A stretch of DNA of 64,000 nucleotides from Bacteroidales bacterium (GTDB lineage: Bacteria > Bacteroidota > Bacteroidia > Bacteroidales > P3), in contig JAFSPS010000042.1 of the NCBI GenBank assembly GCA_017451385.1, forward strand, positions 124,001 to 188,000. Reading direction: 5' to 3'. A model generated the notes under the pieces. It did no database searches. It saw nothing but the letters and a program-made list of their open reading frames with translations, and was not told where the DNA came from. Both the position numbers and the translations under genes were made by a program. This document shows positions 1 to 12,000 of the stretch, one piece after another. Position 1 is the first letter of the stretch. Every line of letters starts with the position of its first letter.

Positions 1-1
1 G

Positions 2-3000
2 ATTCAGGTAGAGGTTATAGGCGAAGAGCAGGGCGATGACGGGCTGACTTACGTGAGAGTGCGTGAGGTAGGCGGCAAGGAGGAGATGAGCCTGAGAGAG
101 GACGTGCTGAGCGAGCTGGCGTTGCAGGCCAACGAGCAGCAGGCTGCCAACGAGCAGGAGGAAGAGGGCAAGGGAGAGTACCGAGGTGTGTTTGCCGCGG
201 GCAGCAGACGGCGTATGATGGATGCCTTCGGCACGTTCCACGATATAGAGATAGTGAGCGACAACAATGACGGCAGTGTGATGGTGCGTGAGGAAGGCGT
301 AGAGTACCCATTGGCGAAAGCCAAGATACTTGACGGCATAGAGCGTGCCGGACGTTATGACGCTACACATAGGACGAGCCGTTATAATCAGGGCGACGAA
401 CTATGGCTTGACGACGGAGAGGGCGAGCATCGTGTGCAGGTGTTAAGTGTGCAGGCCGACGGCACTGTCAGTGTTTACGACCCAGAGACGGGCGAGATTG
501 TGGATATTGACGAAAAGAGTCTTGACGAGGCGGTAGAGGCGACGAGAGCGAAGTACAAGGTATCGCTTGATGCTGACAGCAGTTATGATGGGCTGAACGA
601 CGAGGGCGAGAGTGTTAAGATGACCATACAAGGAGAGAGTGTTAATGAAGGTGGAGAGACGATGTATGATGTGGTGCTTACCGATGGCGACGGGAAGGAA
701 AGTCTGGTAACTCTCAGCGAAGCCGACATACAGCATTATGTAGATAACGAGCGTCATGCGCGGATGGGAGCCGACAAGGCGGCAAAGGCTACGGCTGACG
801 CTATGCCGCTGACGGAGGAGGGGAAGCCTGACTACGAGGCGGCGGATGTGGCGCGGACGGTGCGTTATGTGTATGAGGAGAGCGGGCTTGACGAGGAGGT
901 GGCGGACCAGTTTGTGGAGAACAAGGGCAAGGAGGCGCAGGGCGCGCTGGAGAAGGTGATGAGGAAAGAACCTAAGATAGGCACTGACATAGACGAGTAC
1001 AAGGCGGCACACGAGCGGTGGGCGGCAGAGGTTGAGGCGGCGCGGAAGAGCAAGGAGTACTGGGATGCCGTAAAGGCCGAGCGAGAGAGGGTGAAGACGG
1101 AGAAGGTGCGTGTGGCTGACGATAACGCATATAAAGCCGCCGTGGCTCAAGGACGTACAGAGGCTTTCGAGGAATATCTGAACAGCTACCCCGACGGCAT
1201 CCACGCCGAGGAGGCGAAGCAGATGATAGCGTTTGCCAAGCGCAAGGGACACAAGCAGATTATGGCAGCAAAGAAGAAGTTGCAAGAGGCTGGCGACGTG
1301 ATGGAGAAAGCGCAGGCCATCAGTGACTTCATATACAATGTCTATCATGGTGCTGAGGCCACGGAGGAGGAGAATGCGATGTTTGACGAGGCGCGGCGAG
1401 AGCTTGCCTCACAAGGCTACGAGATAGTGGATGTGTTAGGCCAGCCGTATCATGAAGGCATGAAGGCGCAGGCGCAATTCGTTACTGATACGAGTCTGCC
1501 TGTAGGCACGGCGGTTATCACGGGAGTGCGCAAGCCGCAGGTGAACAAGGACGGCAGGATGGTGCAGGCGGCAGAGGTCACTGTGACGCAGGCGGCGTTT
1601 GGCGACCAAGGAGAAGTGGACGAGGCTATCAGGAAGGCGAGGGCAGGCGACAAGGATGCGCAGGCGCTGCTTGACGAGTGTGGCATAGAGTGGGTAGATA
1701 AGGATGTGCCGGACTGGAAGGCGGATAAGGCATCCGATGCGCGAGCAAGGGGCTACCGCATGGCTGACGGCGTGCGCTATGACCGACAGCAGCCCACGGA
1801 GGGCGTGTATGGTGATGAGGTGGATATAGACTTCACAACGCAAGAGAAGCCAGTGAGAGGGCGCTACAAGGTAGTAGAAGCATCGAGTGTGCAGCCGTCA
1901 CACACGTCAGGACATAGAAATGTGTATCACTTCATCAGCGAGGCACAACCTAAGGAACGTACCGATAAGACCTCAGAGGCAGAGAGTACGAGGATAGCGT
2001 CGGACATGAAGCCGGACCGCATCACAGGAGGCACTAACGCCTACGGCGGAGCACCAGTAGTGAACGCACGAGGCGAGGTGATACAAGGCAACAACCGAGC
2101 CATAGCGTTGCGCAAGATGTGGGGAGAAAGACACGAGGAATCGCAAGCATCATACAGGCAGTACCTAATAGAGCATGCTGCGGAGTTTGGGCTGGACGCT
2201 GATGCAGTAGCACAGATGGAGAATCCTGTGCTGGTGAGAGAGTTGGATGTAGAGGATGAGGAGGCAATACGTCTTGGTCAGTTTGCTGCTACGGACTTGG
2301 AGACGGGAGGCATAGTACGCATAGAGCCACGCTCGACAAATGCCAAGATGACTGCGGAGCAGGTGGTAAGGAGCTACGGCATACTGTTCAACACGGATAA
2401 TAGCGAAGCGACAATAGGAGAGTTGATAGAAGCAAATGGAGACCGCTATCTTGCATATCTGCATCAGGTGGGGGCGATAAGCAGCACGCAGATGCAGAGT
2501 GCCTATAAGCGTGACGGCAAGACGTTGACGGAGGATGCACGCAGCGACATAAGGAAGATGATGTTATTCAACATCCTCAATGGCGGAGCCGACGGTATAG
2601 AGGCTGCCTTTGAGAGTCTGCCCGATAGGGTGAAGAAGGCGCTGCCACAATCAATGGCAGGCGACATGAGGCTTGAAGAGGGCGACCGACTGCTGCCCGA
2701 TGTGCAGAAGGCGATTATGGCGTGCGTGGAGGTGACGAACAGCGACCTCATGCGAAAAGCCATAGAGGGCATGGGGAAGAAGCAGATGAAGCTGGAAGAC
2801 TATCAGTCAGTGATAGGCTCGCTGGCAGGACAGATGAGTCTGACGGACAGACCGCTTGGGGAGCGTTATACGGAGTTGCAGCTGGAGATAGCGGCGCACT
2901 TGCTGGCGGACACGCAGACGAGGCTAAAGGAAATATTTGCGGAATATCAGCGTTTAATATTAGGAGAGTCGGGCAACATGTTCCAAGAGACGGAGAAGTT

Positions 3001-6000
3001 GTCGCGCGAGGAGGCTATAGAGCGAGTTTTTGAAGTTAAACCTAATAAAGCATCAAGCAATGACACAAGAAGAGAAACTAAGAATCTTCCAACAGGCGGT
3101 GAAGAACGTGGAGGAGAGGGAGCGTCAGGCGGAAGAGCAGGCACAGCAGACGGCCGAGCAGGCAGAGAGCGAGCCGCAAAGTCCTCGCGAGGACGAGTAG
3201 GCGGAGAGTCTGCCGACGATAGCGGCAGCGAGAAGGGCAAGCAAGAATCACCCTCGGCAGAGAAGGCCGAGGGTAATGGTGTGTTGTCTGCTGAGAACGG
3301 CGGAAAGGATAATGCAAGCAATAGCAAGGCGGCGGCAAGGGTAGCCAAGGCGAAGGAGATTGCCGAGCGGCTTGTCAGGGCTGACAATGCCGACAATGGG
3401 GACTATTTAGAAGAACACGAAGCAAAGCAGGAGCTGCTTGCCCATCTGCGCACGATGACTGATGAGGAGCGTGCGCAGGCGTTTCCGTGGTATAAGAGAG
3501 GGGAGAAGGGTAATGCGCCCGATGGCGGAGGGGCGGTCGAGGTGGCACTCGCCGAGGACGACGTCCGCAGGGAGGTGAGTGCGAACTTGCAGACGGTCAT
3601 TGACGAGGGCGAGCGTCCTCAGCGGACAGGCAAGACTTTGGACGGCAAGCAGTCGGGCGTGGCCTCGTTCGCTATGAGTGTCAAAGAGGCCAAGAAAGAT
3701 AGTCGCCTTGTTCTGACGGGCATCCATCACGATGCTGAGGAGCGCGTGGCTGTGGCCACGGATGGTCACCTCATGGTCTGGAGCAGTGACGAGTACGACG
3801 AGAAGCACGCAGGACAGACGATAGCGACGGCTACGGCGGAGAATAACGGCGAGCGTGTGCAGAAAGGGGAGCCTATAGAGGGTAGATACCCGAAATGGAA
3901 GAATGTTGTCGAGAGTAATGCTAACAAGCATGGCAAGCACGCACAGGAGATAGACCTGCAGGGCCTTGCCGACTTTCTGGCTGACTTGCAGGAGCGGATA
4001 AAGGCCGATTATGCGGCTCTCAAGGAGCTTTATCCGAACTACAAGGTGAAGCTTTCGGAATACGAGCAGAACACGCGCGTGGTGATGCGGATGCATGACG
4101 GCACTGTTGTCGTCGTGCCATACAGCGGGTTGAAGGCTATGACGGAGGCGGCAGTGCGGATGGAGGCACGACAGATGGTGTGGAACGGCGAGGAGAGTGC
4201 CGTGATGCTGCGTGGCGAGCGAGGAGGGGCTATGCTTATGCCTATAGCCACAGACAATTTCAGAGATAAGGAGGCGGTGCGGAAGCTCATGACGCTGGAT
4301 GGTTACGGCGAGGAGAGTGCTGGCCGCCTGTGGGGCTATGCCGTCAAGGGCATGGAAGATGAGAAGAACGAGGAAAAGGGCGAAGAGAAGGGCGAGGAGA
4401 AGAAGAAGGACTTGTCCGGATTTGTAGAGGGCATGACGAAGATGCAGCGAGGGAGGACGGAGAAGGTTCTTGGCGAGCGATTCAATTATAGTGAGGGCGG
4501 GGTCATGACGCGTGCCGAGCGTATGGAGCGCAAGGTTTCGGAGGGTGCCGTTTTTAGCAAACACTTGGATGACAAGGGTAAGACGGTCTATTCGTTTGAG
4601 AATAGTGATGGCTCATATACGATAATCACCAAGACGGAGTATGACTACGCCGCGTATCTTGGCGGCAAGGCTGCGAGCGAGGAGGCGTTTGAGGGCGAAC
4701 GCAGGCGTTTTAGGCGTGGCGAGTTGTCGGCGAAGTTCGATTATCCCACGATGGAGAGGATAGAGAAAATGATTGAATGGAAGGAACGAACGTTGCGCGT
4801 TATCAATCCTAATGGCACGGAGGGGCAGAGAGTCACCAAGGAGTTGGAAGAGCTGAAGGAGTTAAAGTCGTTGAGAGAGGAGGATGCAAAAACCTCTAAT
4901 GAGGTGACGGAGCAGGGTGAAAGCGGAAGTGGAAATGGCGAGCGTCAACAGCGAGTGGATAGTGCTGGCAAGGCGAGCAGGGTTAGCAAGGTGGAGAAGG
5001 CGTTGCGTGACGGCGTGGTGAGGCTGCTGCGGAAGATGGGCATAGAGGTGAGCGAAGACTGGAAAGAGGGGGAAAGAGTACTGGCGGCGGCGGAGGATAT
5101 GGTACGCGAACAGGTTGTCGAGGAAACCAAAAATAAGGTGTTGAGTGAATTTGAGAGAGCAAAGCAGGGGAATGCAGCCGGTGAAAGAATACCTATAGGC
5201 AAACTAACGAAACAAGGACGCGAGTACCTGCAAGACATATCAGGCATAAGCATAAAGCCTGATGTTGATTTTATCCTTAACAGTTCTGACCTAAGACATA
5301 TATACAATGACCATTACGGCGAGAATGAGAAAGACAAGGGGAATAATATTCCTCTGACAGACGAGGATATTAGGTCGATGGTTGATACAATTACTTCGCC
5401 AGACAAGGTTGTGTTTGGTACTGACAAGGAAGACGGACGCAAACTGTTTTTCTTCATCAAGCAAGCCGCTGACGGGACATATAATCTTACGGAAGTTTAT
5501 GCTGACAGAAGGGGCAATCTTACGGCTAAAAGCTTCTTCAAATCAAAAAAGAGTATCGCCCAACGAGCAGATGAACTATTGAATAGTCCCAAGCTCAAAA
5601 CGTCCGAAACGGGTGGGGAATCCTCTTTTTCGAGTGCAAAGATACCACAAATATTTGAACCGGCAAAAAATAATTCCGTTCGCGAGATGCGTGTCTATCA
5701 TGGCACGGCGGCGGACTTTGACCGCTTTGACCACCGCCACATGGGCGAGGGCGAGGGGGCGCAGGCCTACGGCTGGGGGACGTATGTCACGCAGGTGGAA
5801 GGGATAGGGAAAGCCTATGCTCATACTGCTGTCAGTGTCAATGAACCATACAATGATGTCAAATATGTAGGCACGACGCTTAGTGAGTCCGATGCCAAAG
5901 TGTTGGCTGGTTTGTTTAACGGTGGTAGAAGAGACTGGCAAGGAGTGCTTGATTTCTTGCAAGCGTCGGCAGAGAAAGGTTCGGAACGAAGCCGACGCTA

Positions 6001-9000
6001 TATAGAAAAGTTTAAGTCCACACGTCCCGAAGACTGGGTTGCACCGACAAGCGGACGCAGATACCTCTATACGGTTGAGATTCCCGACGACAACGGGAGC
6101 AACTACTTGGAGTGGAACAAACCAATAAAACAAAAGCAGTTGACTAAAATAGCATCTGCATTGGCGAAAGAAAAGGGGAAAGAATATGGCGACTACCTAA
6201 AAGAGAAGAAAGGAAGCTATGGAGAGAATATATATTATGAACTCTACACATCTCTTGGCTCAAAACAGGCAGCGTCCGAGTTGCTGCATTCCGCTGGCTT
6301 TACCGGCATCAAAGTTCCTACGGGATTTATAAGTGGAGAGAGCGTTGAGGGTAAATATAACTACGTCATCTTCAACGAGAGTGATGCTCGGATAACGGGC
6401 AAGACGAAGTTTATGCGCACGCCTGACGGGGGCGAGGCCTACGGCTTCACGAAGGATGGCGTGATACATCTTGACCCGCGTATAGCGACGAGCGAGACGG
6501 CGGTGCATGAGTATGCGCACTTGTGGTCGGAGGCTTTGCGGCGGGCTAATCCTGCGGCGTGGGAGCGTCTGAAGGAGGAGATGCTTGGGCAGGAGGATGT
6601 GCTGGAGTATGTGAAGCGGCTGTACCCGGAGTTGGAGGGTGACGAGCTGATGGAGGAGGTGTTTGCGCACTATGCCGGTCGCAGGGGTGCCGAGCGTCTG
6701 CGTGCGGAGATGGCAGAGGAGATGGAGAAGGCAGAGGGAGTGTTTGCGAAGGGGATGGTGGCAAGGGTGTTTGCGAAGATACGTAATGCCGTGCGTGCGT
6801 TCTGGAACCAGACGCGCCAGCTGTTTGCGGGCCGTGTGGAGGGTCTGGACAAGGTGAGTGCGGAGGATTTTGCTGATATGACTTTGGCTGATTTGCTGGG
6901 CGGATATAATCCACGCACAGGGCGGACTGCCGAGGAGCGGAGGATAGAGGAGGAGGCCAAAATGGACGGCACGTGGATGCAGGCGCCTAACGGCAAGAAG
7001 AGTAATCTGACGGAGCGTCAGTGGGTGCAGGTGAGGACGGCGGCGTTCAAGCGTTGGTTCGGTGACTGGGAGAAGGCGCAGCTTATACGACAGGCGCGCA
7101 ATGCATGGAATGACCCAGAAAGCAAAAACAAGTTTACATTCTCAATTTCCGACAGGCTTGCGGAGGCATTCAGCAACTTGCTGGGACACGAGATAAAGAC
7201 AGTAACTATCACCGATGATGCAATACGGCACATAAAGAAGGGACACAGCAGTGGCGAGGAAAAACGGGGGCAGGTAAACCTTACGCCCGAAGATATTGCG
7301 ATTATACCTTACATCTTAAACAACTATGACGCAATAGAGCGGTCGCCCGAGTATGACGACCGGATGGGCAATCGTGCGATAACGGTAAGAAAGCGCATCA
7401 ACGGTGTGTCGGTTGTTGCGACTATAGAGCAAGGGAAGAACAAGGAATTTGTTGTTACCCAATGGCAATATATGAGGTCGGATGCCTTAGATGCTGCTGT
7501 TGCAACCCCGGGGCCCAACGTCCGAAACGACTCCGACTCTGACGCTGCAAAGATACGAAAAGAAATTGAAACGCTGAAAAAATCGGTAGAAAAATGCTCT
7601 GCGGTGGTAGATGAGAATGGGGAGCCGAGGGTGGTGTATCATCAGACGGGCAATGAGTTTACCGTGTTTGATACGAGGCATAGCGGAGCAGGTACAACAG
7701 ACATGCAGATGCCATTCGGCATATTCCTGAAGCCAACGGAGCGAAACATAGGCATACAAGGGAGCAGACAGATGGCCTTGTTTGCACGGATAACTAATCC
7801 GCTACGTCTTGCGAATAGGGATGTGCTAAAACAATACCTGTCGGATAACGTGCCAGGCTATCGGGAAGCACAAGAAGCCTATGAAAGGATAGACCGAGAG
7901 TACCAGATGCAATTGGATGCGATAGAGGCAGAGGAAGATAGGGAATATAAAGAAGTGTGGCAGAAGCGTCGTGATGGCGAGATGAGCGAAGAGGAGTATC
8001 AGGAACGGATAAAAAAAATATATGCGAAGTCGGAACAGATATTAAACGAATGGACGACGAAGAGTAATGAGCAGGGTGCCGTCATGAAGCAGATGGTTGA
8101 TGAGTATATGCGAGGCGGCGAATATGACGGGATAGTACTTGAACAGGATGAGGGCAGTTTCGGGCGTTCGACGATGACGCTTTTGGCCTACGAGCCTACG
8201 CAGGTGAAGAGTGCCGAGGAGAACGTTGGTACGTATGACGGGGCGAACGCAGACGTGCGGTATCAGATAAGCGACATGGACGAGGAGTATATGGATGCGG
8301 TCGAACGTGGTGATATGGAAACGGCGCAACGCTTGGTGTATGAGGCCGCAAGGCTTGCGGGGTATATGCCCGACTCGGACTACAGAGCGACCCACACCGC
8401 ACCCACAGGGCGAGACGGTTTCTCTGTTTCAATAAATGATGCCACAAAAGGGATATATCCAGAAGACCTTTATAGTCCTGACGGCTACCGCTATTACGGT
8501 TCCGGCAGGGCTATGGATATGCAGAGTTGGAGTATCTTCAAGAGGGTGAAAGGAAATCCTGACGCACAGGTTGCCATTTACCGTGCCGTTCCAAAATCAG
8601 TAAAGGAGACAAAGCTGCGCAACGGCGACTGGGTTACAATCAACGAGGATTATGCAAGACAGCATGGTGAGGCACACATTAAAGGGCCATATAAAATCAT
8701 AAAAGACACCGTTCCCGCAAAGTATGTTTTCACGAACGGGGATTCCTTGCATGAGCAAGGCTATGACGATGGAGGCAACTATGCCTATAAGGACACCAAG
8801 AATAACCGTAAATTACTTGATGCTGTTACTTATGACGACGAGGGGAATGTAATACCACTAAGCAAACGCTTTAATAAGCGCAACGGCGACGTGCGGTATC
8901 ATCGCAGGAGTGGTGGAGAGACGGCGGGTCAGCTGAGCCTGTTTGGCGATGAGGAGGTGGAGAATGCGAGGGGTAAGGCTGAGCGGGGGGCAGCGGCCCA

Positions 9001-12000
9001 GTCGCGGTTGCCGCGGTTGCGCAGGTTGCGAGAGGGAGAGAAATGCTATGTGGAGCGACGGCTGAGTGAGGATAAATCGTTCACGCTCGTAGGGCGCAGC
9101 GAGAAGGTGGAGACGGTGGATGATGTGGCATACATTTTCCGTTGTCTTGAGGACAAGGCTGTGGAGCATACTTTCCTTGTGTTTGTGAAGGATGGAGTGC
9201 CTACGATAGTGCATGCAGGGATGGGCAGTGCCGTGCAATCAGCAATGGACCTCTCAACGCTGGCGCCGATGATAGAGCAGATGAAGCCAGATGCAATATA
9301 CAGCGTACATAACCATCCGAGCGGCAAGCTCACTGCATCGGCGAATGACCAGCAATTATATTCGGCAATACGCTCGACAGTGCCGGCAGGGGTAAGGGTG
9401 GAGCATGTGATAATAGATACCTACCGACACGACTACAACGTGATAAGGCATACGGGGTATGCTAATCAGGATTTTGCTGTGGAGACGCGTCGTCAGGGCG
9501 AAGAGAGCGGAAGCGGCGAGAAGATGAAGTTGTATGCGTTTGACAGCAAGAAGTATAATGAAGATTATAAAGAGCGGCATGTATCAGATGCGGCGGATGT
9601 GGCAGCGTATGTGTCCTCGTTGCGATTGGGTGATGCCAAGAAGGTGGGCGTGCTGGTGTTGGACAATGCGAATAATATCTGTGGTGTTGTTTGTCCGAAC
9701 GTGAACAGCATGGACGAGATAGAGGAAGAGGGAGTGATTAGGGGATTGCTGTCCGATGCGATGATGATGGGAGGTCGTCAGGTTATGGTGTTTGGAACGG
9801 GAGTAGATATGGCTAACACGAGCAGAGAGCAGGTGAGCCGGTTGAAGCAGAGGATAAGAAGTTTGAGCGGTATGTCTATGTCGCTACTTGATATTGTGGA
9901 GACAGGCAAGTGGGGAGGATATTACGTTAGTGCGCAGTTAGAAGGGAAGCTGAGGGAGAGCGGAGCAGAGTATGAGGGAGAGCGGAGAGAGGAGTCGGAG
10001 GTGGGAGAAAATTCTTCATCGGAGGAGGACGGCTTGCTGTTCAGGGATGAGGAGGGAGAGATGTTTTATTCTCCCGCGCGTCGAGCTGTGGAGGGTGTGA
10101 AGCAGGGCAAGGCAACGGGCGAGCAGTGGCTTCGTATGATAGAGAAGGCTGGCGGGCTGAAGGCAGGCGAGGACAAGTGGACGGGGCTGAGCGAGTGGCT
10201 GAAGGAGAACAAGGACAAGAGCCTTACGAAGGAAGATGTGCTGGAGTATCTGGCGGAGAACGAGGTGCAGGTTGAGGAGGTGGAGTATGAAGATGCTGCG
10301 GACAATGCTGATTTCGAGTCGTTGAAGAAGGAATACGACAAGATGTTACGCGACGAAGGCTATGATTATGCCTGGGAGCAGTTGCGTGAACGTTTCGGTG
10401 ACGATGCAGAGATTGCGTTCACGGACATAGGCGGAGAGCTGGGGATTGATAACGGGGAGGCTGCCAGCGTATTGCTTCGAATGAACCGTCCTATCCAAGA
10501 GACGCGACTGGAATATACTACCGAAGGTTTGGAAAACAAACGCGAGATAGCACTGACGGTGCCGACGATTGAGCCATGGAACGAGAATGACGAGATACAC
10601 TTCGGTGATGCTGACGGAGGCCGTGCCGTGGCATGGGTGCGTTTCGGCGAGACGCGTGATGCTGACGGGCGGCGAGTGCTGGTGATAGACGAGGTGCAGA
10701 GCAAGCGTCATCAGGAGGGGAGAGAGAAGGGGTATGCGAATGTAACGGATTGGCAGTATCGGGAGCGTTTGTTAAAAGCAAAGGGTGATGCTTGGGACGA
10801 ACTTCAGGGGTACAATAAAGAACTCGAAAAGAAAGGTGTTAGGTATCCTTCTGAAAGAAGCGAGGAAGAGCAGCGAAAACACGAAAAACTGGTTAAGGCA
10901 TATAAAGAGGCAGAGGAGAAACTAATAGTATGGGAACAGCAGTTTGGTTATCATGGTAGTGTCCCTGACGCCCCCTTTGAGAAGAACTGGCATGAGTTGG
11001 CGATGAAGCGAATGCTACGCTATGCTGCCGAAAACGGTTATGACAAAGTGGCATGGACTAAGGGCGAGCAGCAGGCAGCACGGTACAATATCGGAAACGC
11101 AGTTAGGAATATAGATGCAGGTATTGACCAGAATGGTAATCGTGTAATGCTTATACATCTGAACCAAGGTGGCACTGTGGATATTACCCATGACAACGAG
11201 GGTAACATCACCCACATGAACAACATTGGCAAGGATGTAGGACTTGGAGAAGCTAAAAACATTCGCGATATTGTGGGCAAGGATATTGCTTTACAAGCCC
11301 TGACTATTACTGACAAAGGTACAGAGAACATGAAGAATTGGAAAGGTAACGGCCTCCGTATCGGTGGCGAGGGCATGAAGGGATTTTACGACCAGATGCT
11401 GCCGCGGTTCATGGACAAGTACGGCAAGCGGTGGGGCGTGAGGACTAAGGATGTCGTGTTGCCGGATGTGGAGGCGTCAGGGCGAGTGATGCACTCGGTG
11501 GATGTGACGGAGGAGATGAAGGAGAGCGTGATGGCGGGGCAGCCGCTGTTCAGAGAGGTGACGGACGAGGATGAGATAGAGCGTTTGGAGGGCGAGCCGA
11601 CGATACGGGTGTACCGTGCGATGCAGGTGATAGACGGACAGTTGTACCCGCCGATGAGTGCTAAGGTGAACGGGCGCCTTCGAGAGCCGTCGCACTTGGG
11701 CAGATGGGAGCGTGCCGACGAGAACCCAGAGCTGGCGACTGAGGATGGCAAGTTCAAGTTGGATAAGGGCAATAGGAAGAGTGTGCCGGCGGCATATAAT
11801 CCGTATCTTCATACGAGTACGACGATGCTTAACGACCAGTTCAGCGAGGCGCAGAACCGACCGAACTTGGTGGTGGTGGAGATGGAGGTGCCGGTGAGCG
11901 AGCTGACGAGCGGCTACAAGGCGGAGCGGGCAAAGGATGGCGTGGGTGTCCACGACTGGAAGGCCGGCGTGGTGCAGGGGAAGCTGACGGGGATGCGCGA

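Noticed and set aside
3407-4564. Minus-strand open frame of 385 codons inside the giant gene
   Set aside because: Same shadow effect; His/Leu/Val-rich translation with no motif, opposite a well-supported domain region.
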